This document shows, piece after piece, positions 1 to 9,005 of a DNA stretch of 64,000 nucleotides (position 1 is its first letter; the number at the start of each line of letters is the position of its first letter). The stretch covers positions 19,355 to 83,354 of the forward strand of contig NZ_JAHYSR010000013.1 of NCBI RefSeq assembly GCF_019431455.1, written 5' to 3'. Source of the DNA: Paracoccus bogoriensis (lineage in GTDB: Bacteria > Pseudomonadota > Alphaproteobacteria > Rhodobacterales > Rhodobacteraceae). The position numbers were made by a program, and so were the translations under genes. The notes under the pieces are model-generated. The model had not been told where the DNA came from. It saw only the letters and a program-made list of their open reading frames with translations, and did not search any database.

Positions 1-782
1 TGTCGGGGCTGGGGCCGTCGCTGGCGCAGGCCATCGTCGCGCATCGCGATGCCTGCGGCGCGTTCCGCTCGCGTGCGGGGCTGAAAAAGGTCGCGGGTCT
101 GGGGCCCAAGGCTTTCCAGCAATGCGCGGGCTTCCTGCGGATCCGCGACGGGGACGAGCCGCTGGATGCCTCGGCCGTCCACCCGGAAGCCTATGGCGTG
201 GCGCGCCGGATCGTCTCGGCCTGCGGGCGCGATCTGCGCGCGGTGATGGGCGATGCGGCGGCGCTGCGGCGGCTGAATGCGGCCGATTTCGTGACCGAGG
301 AATTCGGCCTGCCGACCGTGCGCGACATTCTGGCCGAACTGGAAAAACCCGGCCGCGACCCGCGCCCCGCCTTTGTTACGGCCCGTTTTGCCGAGGGTGT
401 CGAGGACATCACGGATCTGCGCCCCGGCATGTCGCTTGAAGGCACCGTGACCAATGTGGCCGCATTCGGGGCCTTCGTCGATATTGGCGTTCATCAGGAC
501 GGGCTGGTCCATGTCAGCCAGCTGGCCGACCGTTTCGTCAAGGATCCGCACGAGGTGGTCAAGGCCGGCGACGTGGTTCGCGTCCGCGTCATCGAGGTTG
601 ACGTGGCGCGCAAGCGCATCGGCCTGACCATGCGCAAGGACGGCGCCGAGCCTGCCCCCAAGGGGCCGCACTGCGACCGGCAGGATCGCGGCGCCAGGCC
701 GCGCCAGAGGCAGGCGGGGCCTGCGGTCGCCGCGCAGGGCGCATTCGGCGCGGCCCTGGCCGACGCGCTCTGCAAACGATGA
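1..782 (+). CDS. tex: Tex-family RNA-binding transcription accessory protein, C-terminal part
   Basis: The gene enters from the left edge; the reading frame starts at base 3 and about 259 residues are present. The first ~47 residues form tandem helix-hairpin-helix motifs ([15 protein letters not shown], then [16 protein letters not shown]). An S1 RNA-binding domain lies at about bases 423-642 ([32 protein letters not shown]). This order, HhH followed by a C-terminal S1, is that of Tex/YhgF proteins, which bind nucleic acid in the cytoplasm and affect transcription. The last ~45 residues are a basic tail rich in Arg, Gln and Ala, as is usual for the family. The N-terminal YqgF-like part lies outside the window. 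Family assignment is firm. Confidence 0.93.
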   Translation, partial: SGLGPSLAQAIVAHRDACGAFRSRAGLKKVAGLGPKAFQQCAGFLRIRDGDEPLDASAVHPEAYGVARRIVSACGRDLRAVMGDAAALRRLNAADFVTEEFGLPTVRDILAELEKPGRDPRPAFVTARFAEGVEDITDLRPGMSLEGTVTNVAAFGAFVDIGVHQDGLVHVSQLADRFVKDPHEVVKAGDVVRVRVIEVDVARKRIGLTMRKDGAEPAPKGPHCDRQDRGARPRQRQAGPAVAAQGAFGAALADALCKR

Positions 783-796
783 TGGAGGAGGTCGTC

Positions 797-2038
797 ATGC
801 AGGCAGGCCACCCGGACTTTGCGGGACATTGGCTCGACGATCCCATGCACCGGGCCTTTCTGGTGGCGGATGCGCGGCGGGCGCTGGATTTCTTCGATGC
901 CAGCCCCCGTGCGGGCGGCGGCTTTCACCTGCTGGACGGGCAGGGCGTCCCGCGCCCGACCGGCTTGCAGGAATTGCACACAACGACGCGGCTGGTGCAT
1001 TCCTATGCGCTGGCGCATGTTGCCGGGCGGCCTGACCGGGCGGGGATCGTGGATCAGGGGATGGACTACCTGTGGCGGCGTCACCGTGACGCCGATCATG
1101 GCGGCTATCTCTGGGCGCTGGAGGACGACACCATCGCCGATGGCACCAAGCTGGCCTATGGGCAGGTTTTTGTCCTCCTGGCGGCTTCCAGCGCGAAACT
1201 GGCCGGGCATCCCGATGCCGACCGTCTGCTGGCCGATGTCTCCGAGGTGCTGGAACGGTATTACTGGGACGAGGCGGCGGGCCTGTTCCGCGACGAATTC
1301 ACCCGCGACTGGCAGCCCTTTTCGACCTATCGCGGCATGAATGCGAACATGCACGGTGCCGAGGCGCTGCTGGCCGCATACGAGTCCACGGGCGAGACAT
1401 TGCATCTGACCCGCGCAGGCCGGATCCTTCATTTCTTCATCGACAGGCAGGCGCGCGCCCATGGGTGGCGGATTCCCGAACATTACGATCAGGACTGGCG
1501 CGTCGATGCCTCTTATGCGGGCAACCCGGTCTTTCGCCCGGCGGGCACCACGCCGGGCCATAGCGTCGAGATGGCCCGGCTTCTGCTGCAATGGTGGGAT
1601 CTGGCAGGGCGCCCCGATGACGGCAGCCCCGCCATGGCCCGGGCCTTGACCGAAACCGCACTTGCAGGTGGCTGGAACGCGACCCAGGGCGGACTGGTCT
1701 ATACGCTGGCGCTTGGGACGGGCGCGGTGGACAACCCGGCGCGCTACTGGTGGCCCGTGACCGAGGCGATCGGCGCGCTGGCTGCGCTGATCAAGCTGGA
1801 CCCGATGCCGGGCGACGAGGTCTGGTATCGTCGGCTGTGGGGTTTCGCGGCCAGCCATCTGGTCGATCACCAGCGGGGCGGCTGGTGGCCCGAACTGGAC
1901 CCCGACAATCACCCGACCCAGACCCAGTTTCCCGGCAAACCCGATCTCTACCACGCGCTTCAGGCTGATCTGTTCCCGCTGGTGCCGGGCTTGTCGCGGA
2001 TCGCTGCGGGGCTGGGACAGGCACGCGCGCTGGTGTGA
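797..2038 (+). CDS. AGE-family epimerase/isomerase (N-acylglucosamine 2-epimerase fold)
   Basis: A 413-residue cytoplasmic (alpha/alpha)6-barrel sugar epimerase or isomerase. Family marks are TTTRLVHSYALAH near the N-terminus, a W-rich barrel, His255 in TPGHSVEMARLL and His358 in DHQRGGWWPELD. These correspond to the general acid/base histidines of AGE, YihS and mannose-isomerase enzymes. The substrate cannot be read from sequence: mannose/fructose, sulfoquinovose or N-acylglucosamine are all possible, and mannose-isomerase-like activity is a guess from the length. ATG codons exist at 779 and 782, but GGAGGAG at 784-790 sits six bases before the ATG at 797, so I chose 797. It follows tex by 14 bp and may be co-transcribed with it. 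Confidence 0.88.
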   Translation: MQAGHPDFAGHWLDDPMHRAFLVADARRALDFFDASPRAGGGFHLLDGQGVPRPTGLQELHTTTRLVHSYALAHVAGRPDRAGIVDQGMDYLWRRHRDADHGGYLWALEDDTIADGTKLAYGQVFVLLAASSAKLAGHPDADRLLADVSEVLERYYWDEAAGLFRDEFTRDWQPFSTYRGMNANMHGAEALLAAYESTGETLHLTRAGRILHFFIDRQARAHGWRIPEHYDQDWRVDASYAGNPVFRPAGTTPGHSVEMARLLLQWWDLAGRPDDGSPAMARALTETALAGGWNATQGGLVYTLALGTGAVDNPARYWWPVTEAIGALAALIKLDPMPGDEVWYRRLWGFAASHLVDHQRGGWWPELDPDNHPTQTQFPGKPDLYHALQADLFPLVPGLSRIAAGLGQARALV

Positions 2039-2145
2039 CATGACGCCAGGTCACGCGGCTTGACCGCCGGCGCCGTTCGTGTCAAGCGGTCGAATCCGTC
2101 TGAGACAACCAGGCTGCTTTCGTTTCAAACAGATCGGTTTTCACC

Positions 2146-3282
2146 ATGTGCCCCGATGCGCCCGTTGCGCCTCATACCTCTGACCGGCCGGATCTTGCCC
2201 AACGCGCGGCCCGAGCGTTGGCCGGGGTCGAGACCGGGATTGCCTTTTCGCTACTTGATGGCAGCCCGGACTGCATCAAGCTGATCGAACTGGACGGCAG
2301 TCTCAGCTACATGAACCCCGGCGGGCTTTGCGTGATGGAGATCGAGGATTTCGCGCAGGTGGCCGACCGTCCCTGGTCCGAACTATGGCCTGCAGAGCAT
2401 CGGCCGTTGCTGGACAAGGCGATCCGGGACGCCTCGGAAGGGCGCGTGACGCGGTTCGAGGCTTTCTGTCCGACGGCGCGCGGCACGCCGCGCTGGTGGC
2501 AGGTGACGGTCTCGCCGGTGCGCAACACGCACGGAACGGTTGAACGCATCCTGTCGATCTCGCGCGATGTGACCGACATGGTCACGGCGCGCCGCCAGCG
2601 TGAGGAACAGGCCAGGATTCTGGCCGACGAGGTCGCTCAGAAGGACGCGGCCCTGGCCCGACAGCACGTGCTGCTGGGCGAGATCGACCACCGCGTGAAG
2701 AACAGCTTTGCCTCTGTGGTTGCGTTGCTCAGGATGAAGGCCCGCGCACATCGCGGCGACGCGGCGGGGATGGCGCTGGAGGATGCTGCAAACCGCATCG
2801 CAACCCTTGCACGGGTGCACGAGCAATTGCACCTGGACCCCGGATCGAGCCTGATCGCGCTGGCCGATTATATCCGCGAACTGGCCCTTGATATCGGTGG
2901 CGCGCTTGGCGCCAGGATCGAACTGTTGCCGATGCCCTCTGTGCAGATCGCGCCCTCGGATGCGGCGGCAATCGGGCAGATCCTGGCCGAATTGATCGCG
3001 AATGCCGTGCGTCACGGCGGCAGATCGGGCCATGCGCCGCAGATCCGCCTGGCGATGGCGCAGAAGGCTCAGGGGCTGTCGCTGGTGGTCGAAGATGACG
3101 GGCCGGGTCTGCCCGAGGGCTTCGACCCCGAGGCGGGGACAGGACTTGGGATGCAGGTCTGTTCGATCTATGCCAGCCAGTTGGGCGGCAGCATGAGCGC
3201 CGGAGCCTCGGATCAGGGCGGCGCGCGCTTTGAAGTGCTGCTGAACCCGCCCTCGTTGCAGGGCGACGGCGCGGCGGGCTGA
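2146..3282 (+). CDS. PAS-domain sensor histidine kinase, HisKA_2 type
   Basis: A 378-residue soluble sensor kinase with no transmembrane segment. A PAS domain spans roughly residues 30-145 (SPDCIKLIELDGSLSYMNPG, ending with a PAC-like stretch). It is followed by a HisKA_2 dimerisation domain with phospho-accepting His182 in GEIDHRVKNSF, then a HATPase with N-box ELIANAVRHGG, G1 box VEDDGPGLP and G2 box GTGLGMQV. HisKA_2 kinases in alphaproteobacteria often work with single-domain or PhyR-like receivers; no receiver gene is next to this one, so it is an orphan. A short coiled linker (residues ~150-175, Gln/Arg/Glu rich) joins PAS and kinase. The signal is unknown; whether the PAS binds a cofactor cannot be told. 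The start lacks a strong ribosome binding site. Confidence 0.9.
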   Translation: MCPDAPVAPHTSDRPDLAQRAARALAGVETGIAFSLLDGSPDCIKLIELDGSLSYMNPGGLCVMEIEDFAQVADRPWSELWPAEHRPLLDKAIRDASEGRVTRFEAFCPTARGTPRWWQVTVSPVRNTHGTVERILSISRDVTDMVTARRQREEQARILADEVAQKDAALARQHVLLGEIDHRVKNSFASVVALLRMKARAHRGDAAGMALEDAANRIATLARVHEQLHLDPGSSLIALADYIRELALDIGGALGARIELLPMPSVQIAPSDAAAIGQILAELIANAVRHGGRSGHAPQIRLAMAQKAQGLSLVVEDDGPGLPEGFDPEAGTGLGMQVCSIYASQLGGSMSAGASDQGGARFEVLLNPPSLQGDGAAG

Positions 3283-3351
3283 GCGGGGGGTTGCGGGAAC
3301 GAACCGGCGTCTTGCGCATTTCATGGCTTTGGGTCAGGTGACGGAGAAGCC

Positions 3352-4134
3352 ATGATGCAAATGACGATCGAGGTCGATCTGGACTATCTCCTGGCCGCGC
3401 CAGGGGCCGCGATCCTGTCGATCGAGGCCGCCGAGACGGAAGGCCAGCAGATCCTGGCCTCGGATCTGCGGCTGGACCCGGCTCTGGCACCGCGTCTGGT
3501 GCCTGGTGACGAGGGGGTGGGGCGCAAGATGGCACTGCATGTGCCGGAACGGCTGAGGTGCTGCTATCGCGCCGAACTCAGGATCGACCGGAGCGTCCCC
3601 GATCTGCCGCGCCTTGCCGCGCTGCCGGTCGAGGATCTGCCCGCCGAGGCTCTGCGTGCGCTGATGCCCTCGCGCTACTGCGACCCGATCCGGTTTCTGG
3701 CCTATGTCGGCACGCGCTTTGGCGATCTGTCGGGCGGGCCCTTGGTTGCAGCTCTGGCGGAATGGGTGCAGGGCGCGCTGACCTATGTGCCGGGTGTGAG
3801 TGGCGCGGATACGACCGCGACGGATACCTTCGTCCAGCGGCAGGGCGTCTGCCGCGATTACGCGCACCTGCTGATCGCGCTTTGCCGGGCCGGGCAGGTG
3901 CCCGCGCGCATTGCCAGCGTCTATGCCCATTCGGTCGAACCGCAGGACTTCCACGCAGTGGTCCAGGTCTATCTGGACGGTGCATGGCATCTGGTCGATC
4001 CGACCGGCATGGCCAGCGCCGACCAGATGGCGCTGGTGGCGGTGGGGCGCGATGCGGTGGATGTTGCCTTCCTGACCACGATCACCCCGGCCAGCATGAG
4101 CGATCAAAGCGTGCTTGTCCGCCAGATCCTCTAG
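3352..4134 (+). CDS. Transglutaminase-like cysteine protease-fold protein
   Basis: A 260-residue protein with the transglutaminase-like core in its C-terminal half. The catalytic triad is visible: Cys167 in RQGVCRDYAH, His201 in QDFHAVVQVYL and Asp216 in LVDPTGMA. Bacterial members act as peptidases or transglutaminases on unknown substrates. The N-terminal ~130 residues fit the beta-rich domain that precedes the core in this family. No signal peptide is seen, so it is probably cytoplasmic. GGAG at 3343-3346 supports the ATG at 3352. It lies 69 bp after the sensor kinase on the same strand. Its substrate cannot be inferred from context. Confidence 0.87.
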   Translation: MMQMTIEVDLDYLLAAPGAAILSIEAAETEGQQILASDLRLDPALAPRLVPGDEGVGRKMALHVPERLRCCYRAELRIDRSVPDLPRLAALPVEDLPAEALRALMPSRYCDPIRFLAYVGTRFGDLSGGPLVAALAEWVQGALTYVPGVSGADTTATDTFVQRQGVCRDYAHLLIALCRAGQVPARIASVYAHSVEPQDFHAVVQVYLDGAWHLVDPTGMASADQMALVAVGRDAVDVAFLTTITPASMSDQSVLVRQIL

Positions 4135-5042
4135 GCCACCCAGGCCCCGATCAGCACCAGCCCGACAAGCGCCACGGCGCGACGATAGAGCCCGAGCGCG
4201 GCGGCCAGATCGTCTGCACCCGGATCGCGGGCGCCGGGATTGAGCCAGGGCTCGTCCGCGACCCGGTCGGCGTAGATTCGCGGCCCTGACAGGCGGATGC
4301 CAAGCGCGCCCGCCATCGCGGCTTCGGGCCAACCCGCGTTGGGCGAGCGATGTGCAGATGCATCGCGGCGCGCGGTCGTGAAAGCCGCGCGTGCGCGCCC
4401 CCCCGCAGCCAACGCAAGCAGGCCCGCCGTCAGGCGCGCAGGAATCAGGTTCACCGCATCGTCCAGCCTTGCCGCGAAGGCGCCGAATGCCTCGTGCCGG
4501 GGCGTGCGGTGCCCGATCATGCTGTCCAGCGTGTTGATCGCCTTGTAAGCCACGATGCCCGGCAGCCCTCCGATGGCGGCCCAGAACAGCGGCGCGATCA
4601 CGCCGTCGCTGGCGTTTTCGGCCAGACTCTCGATGCTGGCGCGGCTCAGCGCCGGGCTGTCCGCCCGGGTGACGTCGCGGCCCACGATCATGGCGGTCGC
4701 GGCCCGCGCGGCAGGCAGATCGCCTTGGCGCAGAGGATGCAGGACGGCCCGCACATGTTCATCCAGCGACCGCGCCGCGACCAGAGGCCAGGCGAGGATT
4801 GCCGCCGCCCAAGGCCCCAGCCAGACCTGCGCGAAAGCCGCCGGAATGACCGCGATCGCGATTACGACCAAAGCTGCCAGCGCGCCCTTGGCGCCGCGCG
4901 CGCAACCCCGGTTCAGCGCCCGGTCCAGTGCCGCGATCAGCCGTCCGAGCCATGTCACGGGGTGGCCGATGCGGCGATAAAGCGCCTGCGGCCAGCCGAT
5001 CAGGGCATCAATCAGCAGCGCGATGGCCGCGATCATCGCCAT
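4131..5042 (-). CDS. cobD: Adenosylcobinamide-phosphate synthase CobD/CbiB
   Basis: A 303-residue membrane protein of cobalamin synthesis that attaches the aminopropanol (phosphate) arm to adenosylcobyric acid. It begins MAMIAAIALLIDALIGWPQ and carries the family blocks HPVTWLGRLI, SIESLAENASDGVIAPLFW, YKAINTLDSMIGH and DDAVNLIPARLT, with several hydrophobic segments. The open frame continues upstream to 5696, but the overlap with the phosphatase stop codon (TGATG at 5044-5040) fixes the start at 5042. It is translationally coupled to the upstream phosphatase and converges on the transglutaminase gene, overlapping its 3' end by 4 bp. With cobU, cobT and cobS at 53-56 kb it covers the late B12 pathway. 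Confidence 0.94.
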   Translation of the reverse strand: MAMIAAIALLIDALIGWPQALYRRIGHPVTWLGRLIAALDRALNRGCARGAKGALAALVVIAIAVIPAAFAQVWLGPWAAAILAWPLVAARSLDEHVRAVLHPLRQGDLPAARAATAMIVGRDVTRADSPALSRASIESLAENASDGVIAPLFWAAIGGLPGIVAYKAINTLDSMIGHRTPRHEAFGAFAARLDDAVNLIPARLTAGLLALAAGGRARAAFTTARRDASAHRSPNAGWPEAAMAGALGIRLSGPRIYADRVADEPWLNPGARDPGADDLAAALGLYRRAVALVGLVLIGAWVA

Positions 5043-5599
5043 CAGATGGTCTCCGGCAAAGTCAGATTCACGGCCTCGACCGCCCATTCCGCGCCCGCGG
5101 AATCGATTCGGTGGAGGATCGTCAGCGAGAGCGGCGCGACCGCGAATGACAGCGCCCGCGCACCCACCACCAGCGCCAGCGCGGCGCGGACGGTTCCGGC
5201 ATGGGCCACGATCAGCGTGCCGGGCGGGGCCTCGACCAGCAGGGGATGAACGCGCGCGGCCATGTCCAGAAAGCTCTCGCCACCCTCGGGGCGGTGGCAG
5301 GCCAGGGCCTCGGGGGGCAGGGGGCCAAGGTCGGGCAGATCGGTCAGGGGCCGCCCCTCCCACAGGCCCTGATCCTGTTCCAGAAGCGCGGGCAGCATCC
5401 GGTCGGGGGCAAGGCCAAGCGCATGGGCCGTTTGCAGGCAACGCCGCGCCGGGCTGCACCAGACCTGCGCCGGGCGCCCGATCCGTGCGGCCATGCGCGC
5501 CAGCGCCGCGCGATTGCTGCAATCGGCATCGACCTCGCGCCGCCCGGTGATACGTCCTCCGGTCAGGGCAGGGGCATGGCGCAGGATCATCAGACTCAT
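5042..5599 (-). CDS. cobC: Histidine phosphatase family protein, probable alpha-ribazole phosphatase
   Basis: A 185-residue phosphoglycerate-mutase-fold phosphatase. The phospho-accepting His8 is in LRHAPAL (the family usually has RHG; here the Gly is Ala). The second arginine block is CSPARRCLQTA, the acid is in EQDQGLWEGR, and the second catalytic histidine is in VAHAGTVRAAL. Direct overlap with cobD makes alpha-ribazole-5'-phosphate phosphatase the best call; this enzyme removes phosphate from the lower-ligand precursor or from cobalamin phosphate. The function is inferred from context, since the fold alone is promiscuous. No strong ribosome binding site is seen; it is divergent from the ivd operon across 178 bp. 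Confidence 0.85.
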   Translation of the reverse strand: MSLMILRHAPALTGGRITGRREVDADCSNRAALARMAARIGRPAQVWCSPARRCLQTAHALGLAPDRMLPALLEQDQGLWEGRPLTDLPDLGPLPPEALACHRPEGGESFLDMAARVHPLLVEAPPGTLIVAHAGTVRAALALVVGARALSFAVAPLSLTILHRIDSAGAEWAVEAVNLTLPETI

Positions 5600-5696
5600 C
5601 GGTCCTCTCCCTGTTTCGCGCGCACCATGCGGCGGGCCGGGACAAAGGGCAAGCCGGGGCCGATTGACGCGGGCCGCACCCGGATGCAGGCTGCAC

Positions 5697-5726
5697 TTGA
5701 CGCGGAGGGGATGGCCGCGCTATCGG
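5697..5726 (+). promoter_or_regulatory. Candidate sigma-70 promoter of the leucine/isovalerate operon
   Basis: TTGACG at 5697-5702 and TATCGG at 5721-5726, separated by 18 bp, form a plausible -35/-10 pair ahead of ivd. The palindrome at 5727-5750 directly abuts the -10 element and would cover the start site. Promoter prediction by eye is weak; the adjacency to the palindrome is what raises it. Confidence 0.4.
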
Positions 5727-5750
5727 TTAAATGAACGCATGTTCATTTAA
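5727..5750. promoter_or_regulatory. Perfect inverted repeat, probable repressor operator for the ivd (liu) operon
   Basis: Arms TTAAATGAAC (5727-5736) and GTTCATTTAA (5741-5750) are exact reverse complements around a GCAT spacer. The site is AT-rich in a GC-rich genome and ends 27 bp before the ivd start codon. A 10-4-10 dyad placed over the likely transcription start is typical of TetR-family repressors that respond to acyl-CoA; the core TGAAC-N4-GTTCA resembles PsrA-class sites. No regulator gene lies beside it. That it is a dyad is seen; the protein that binds is inference. Confidence 0.75.
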
Positions 5751-5777
5751 TATCGGCAGCATGGGGGGGGCTTGCGG

Positions 5778-6938
5778 ATGTTCACACGGGGCATGGAATT
5801 CGATCTGGGCGAAGATGTGAACGCGCTGCGCGAGATGGTGCATCGTTGGGCACAGGACCGGATCAAGCCGCTGGCCGCGGCGACCGACCGCGACAATGCC
5901 TTTCCCAACGAACTCTGGCCCGAAATGGGCGAGCTTGGTCTGTTGGGCATCACCGTTCCCGAGGAATTCGGCGGCGCCGGGATGGGTTATCTGGCCCATG
6001 TCGTCGCCACCGAGGAGATTGCACGGGCCAGCGCCTCGATCAGTCTGTCTTATGGGGCGCATTCAAACCTTTGCGTCAATCAGATCAAACTGAACGGCAC
6101 CGATGCGCAGCGCGCGAAATACCTGCCGAAGCTCTGCAGCGGCCAGCATGTCGGCGCTCTGGCCATGTCCGAGGAAAGCGCGGGCAGCGATGTCGTCGGC
6201 ATGAAGCTGCGCGCCGAGAAGCGGGGCGACGGCTATGTGCTGAATGGCAACAAGTATTGGATCACGAATGGTCCCGACGCCGACGTGCTGGTCGTCTATG
6301 CCAAGACCGACCCCGAGGCGGGCAGCAAGGGTATCACCGCCTTTATCGTCGAACGCGGGATGCCCGGCTTCTCGACCAGCCCGCATTTCGACAAGCTGGG
6401 GATGCGCGGGTCCAACACCGGAGAGCTGATCTTCGAGAATTGCACCATCCCCGCCGAGAACGTCCTGGGCGAGGAAGGGCGCGGCGTGCGCGTCCTGATG
6501 TCGGGTCTGGATTACGAACGTGTGGTTCTGTCGGGGATCGGCACGGGCATCATGGCCGCCTGCCTTGACGAGGTGCTGCCCTATCTGCGCGAGCGACGGC
6601 AATTCGGCCAGCCGATCGGTTCCTTTCAGTTGATGCAAGGCAAGATTGCCGACATGTATGTCGCGCTGAACACCGCCCGGGCCTATGTCTATGAGGTTGC
6701 GCGGGCCTGCGATGCAGGTCGCGTGACGCGCCAGGATGCAGCGGGCGCGGTGCTTTATGCCAGCGAGCAGGCCATGGTGCAGGCCCATCAGGCTGTGCAG
6801 GCGCTTGGCGGGGCGGGGTTCCTCAATGACAGCGTGGTCAGCCGGCTCTTCCGCGATGCCAAGCTGATGGAGATCGGCGCAGGCACCAGCGAAATCCGCC
6901 GTATGCTGATCGGACGCGAGCTGATGGGGCTGGTCTGA
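5778..6938 (+). CDS. ivd: Isovaleryl-CoA dehydrogenase
   Basis: A 386-residue FAD-dependent acyl-CoA dehydrogenase that oxidises isovaleryl-CoA to 3-methylcrotonyl-CoA in leucine breakdown. Acyl-CoA dehydrogenase signatures are present ([55 protein letters not shown]). The catalytic base is Glu247 in [10 protein letters not shown], the helix-G position specific to isovaleryl-CoA dehydrogenases rather than the usual C-terminal Glu. A G-run at 5763-5770 acts as ribosome binding site for ATG 5778; a TTG two codons upstream is less likely. It is first gene of the operon, behind a perfect palindrome, and its stop overlaps the next start (TGATG). Confidence 0.95.
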   Translation: MFTRGMEFDLGEDVNALREMVHRWAQDRIKPLAAATDRDNAFPNELWPEMGELGLLGITVPEEFGGAGMGYLAHVVATEEIARASASISLSYGAHSNLCVNQIKLNGTDAQRAKYLPKLCSGQHVGALAMSEESAGSDVVGMKLRAEKRGDGYVLNGNKYWITNGPDADVLVVYAKTDPEAGSKGITAFIVERGMPGFSTSPHFDKLGMRGSNTGELIFENCTIPAENVLGEEGRGVRVLMSGLDYERVVLSGIGTGIMAACLDEVLPYLRERRQFGQPIGSFQLMQGKIADMYVALNTARAYVYEVARACDAGRVTRQDAAGAVLYASEQAMVQAHQAVQALGGAGFLNDSVVSRLFRDAKLMEIGAGTSEIRRMLIGRELMGLV

Positions 6939-7426
6939 TGCGGGCGGCGGCTTTCGCACTCTGCCTGCTGCCCCTGCCGGCGCTGGCCGATCTGCCAGAC
7001 CCGGCGATCGACCCGGCGCTGGTCACCGATTGCCTGGCGGCAGGCCGGGGCGAGGCCTGCATCGGTCTGGCGGCAAATGCCTGCATGGAACAGCCCGGCG
7101 GCTTCTCGACCTATGGGATGAGCGCCTGTCTGGGGCTGGAATACGACCTCTGGGACGGGCTGCTGAACGATCACTACCGCGAGGTAATGGCACAGGCGCG
7201 CGCCATGGACGAAGAGATGGCCGGACTGGGCGGCACCTTCGAGGCGCAGGCCCCGGCCCTTCGGGATGCGCAGCGCCGCTGGATCGCCTGGCGCGACGCG
7301 GCCTGCGCCTTTGAACGCAGCCGGTGGGGCGGCGGCACCGGGGCGGGGCCTGCGGGCGTGGAATGCATGTTGACCCTGACCGCCCGGCAGGCGCTGTGGC
7401 TGGACCAGTATCGCGGCGAGACCTGA
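6938..7426 (+). CDS. Secreted LprI/DUF1311-like protein
   Basis: A 162-residue protein with an N-terminal signal peptide ([17 protein letters not shown], cleaved near residue 17) and several cysteines (CLAAGRGEACIG, ACMEQPGG, SACLGLE, ACAFERSRW, VECM) fit for disulfides in the periplasm. The pattern Y..V..., QRRWIAWRDAACAFE, C-terminal ARQALWLDQY is that of the lysozyme-inhibitor LprI N-terminal/DUF1311 family. Some members inhibit lysozyme; most are uncharacterised. It is placed between ivd and the acyl-CoA synthetase, overlapping ivd by one base and 3 bp from the next gene, so it is surely co-transcribed. A periplasmic protein inside a cytoplasmic catabolic operon is unexpected. Confidence 0.8.
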   Translation: MRAAAFALCLLPLPALADLPDPAIDPALVTDCLAAGRGEACIGLAANACMEQPGGFSTYGMSACLGLEYDLWDGLLNDHYREVMAQARAMDEEMAGLGGTFEAQAPALRDAQRRWIAWRDAACAFERSRWGGGTGAGPAGVECMLTLTARQALWLDQYRGET

Positions 7427-7429
7427 ACC

Positions 7430-8965
7430 ATGGCGCGCATCCTGGACGGAACCGATTACCAGCGCCTCTGCCGCGATTTCCGCTGGCATTATCCGGCGCG
7501 GCTGAACATGGCCGATCAATGCCTGGCCCATCCGGCGGGCGATGTGGCGATCATCGAACATGATGGCCAGCCCCGGCCCGTCACCTTTGGCGAACTGGCC
7601 GCCATGACCGACCGGCTGGCCCATGCTCTGGGCGCCGCGCCGGGCGAGCGCGTGGGCATCCTGCGGACGCAATCGGCCTGGACGGCGGCGGCGCATCTGG
7701 CGGTCTGGAAATCGGCGGCGATCTCGATTCCGCTCTTCAAGCTGTTCGGTCCCGAGGCCCTGGCGCTGCGCCTGAAGGATGCAGGCGCGCGGATCGTCGT
7801 GACCGACCCCGAGGGACGCGCCATGCTGGCGCCCTTTCCCGACCTGCACGTGATCGTCCCCGAAGAAGGCCTGCCCGAAGCCGGAGCTTTCGCCACAAGA
7901 CCGACCGGACCGGAAGACCCTGCCGTGCTGATCTATACCTCGGGCACGACCGGCGCGCCCAAGGGGGCGCTTCATGGCCACCGGGTTCTGACCGGCCATC
8001 TGCCGGGCGTCGAGATGAGCCACGATCTGCTGGGCCAGCCCGGCGATGTGATCTGGACACCCGCCGACTGGGCCTGGATCGGAGGCCTGTTCGACGTGGC
8101 GATGCCCGGCCTTGCGCTTGGGGTGCCGGTCGTCGCCTCGCGCATGGCACGTTTCCAGCCTCAGGCGGTGCCCTCCCTGATCGCCGATTGCGCCATCCGC
8201 AACCTGTTCCTTCCGCCGACTGCGCTGAAGATGATGAAGGCCGCCGACATCACCCTGTCGGGGTTGCGCAGCGTGGCCTCGGGCGGCGAGCCTCTGGGCG
8301 CCGAAATGCTGGAATGGGGCCGCCGGGCGCTGGGGGTGACGATCAACGAATTCTATGGCCAGACCGAATGCAACATGGTCGCATCGTCTTCGGGGATGAT
8401 GTTCCCGCCCCGGCCCGGCGCCATCGGCAGGGCCGTGCCGGGTTTCGATATCCGCATCATCGACGAGGACGGCAACCCGACCGATGGCGAAGGCGACATT
8501 GCCATCCGGCGCGGCGCGGGCAGCATGATGCTGGGCTATTGGCAGAACCCGCAGGCAACGGCGGCCAGGTTTCGCGGCGAGTGGATGGTGACGGGCGACC
8601 GTGGCGTGATCGAGGATGGCTATATCCGCTTTGTCGGGCGCGACGACGACGTGATCACTTCGGCCGGCTACCGCATCGGCCCGTCCGAGATCGAGGACGT
8701 GCTGCTGACCCATCCCGCCGTCGCACAAGCCGGAGTGGTCGGCAAACCCTGTCCGCTGCGCACGCAGATCGTCAAGGCCTATGTCGTGCTGCGCCCCGGC
8801 CATGCGCCCACGGATGAACTGGCCGCCGCCTTGCAGGATCATGCCCGGCGCCTGTCGGCCGCACATTCCTATCCGCGCGAGATCGCCTTTCTGGAGGCGC
8901 TGCCGCTGACCGTGACCGGCAAGGTCATGCGCCGCGAATTGCGCGCCATGGCCCAGGCCGAATGA
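7430..8965 (+). CDS. AMP-forming acyl-CoA synthetase
   Basis: A 511-residue member of the ANL adenylate-forming family that activates a carboxylic acid to its CoA thioester through an acyl-AMP. The P-loop is [12 protein letters not shown], the adenylate motif [10 protein letters not shown], the hinge region [20 protein letters not shown], and the C-terminal catalytic lysine is in [14 protein letters not shown]. It is shorter than acetoacetyl-CoA synthetase (about 650 residues) and close in size to medium or branched-chain acyl-CoA synthetases. In this operon, isovalerate or a similar short branched acid is the likely substrate; this is inferred from neighbours. It follows the LprI-like gene by 3 bp and precedes mccB by 40 bp. 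Confidence 0.9.
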   Translation: MARILDGTDYQRLCRDFRWHYPARLNMADQCLAHPAGDVAIIEHDGQPRPVTFGELAAMTDRLAHALGAAPGERVGILRTQSAWTAAAHLAVWKSAAISIPLFKLFGPEALALRLKDAGARIVVTDPEGRAMLAPFPDLHVIVPEEGLPEAGAFATRPTGPEDPAVLIYTSGTTGAPKGALHGHRVLTGHLPGVEMSHDLLGQPGDVIWTPADWAWIGGLFDVAMPGLALGVPVVASRMARFQPQAVPSLIADCAIRNLFLPPTALKMMKAADITLSGLRSVASGGEPLGAEMLEWGRRALGVTINEFYGQTECNMVASSSGMMFPPRPGAIGRAVPGFDIRIIDEDGNPTDGEGDIAIRRGAGSMMLGYWQNPQATAARFRGEWMVTGDRGVIEDGYIRFVGRDDDVITSAGYRIGPSEIEDVLLTHPAVAQAGVVGKPCPLRTQIVKAYVVLRPGHAPTDELAAALQDHARRLSAAHSYPREIAFLEALPLTVTGKVMRRELRAMAQAE

Positions 8966-9005
8966 TGCGCGCGATCCCGACCCATCTGTTTCACAAGGCC
9001 CGCCC

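Noticed and set aside
2080..2125. GGTCGAATCC, resembling a tRNA T-loop, before the sensor kinase.
   Set aside because: No D-arm, anticodon arm or acceptor pairing could be built around it.
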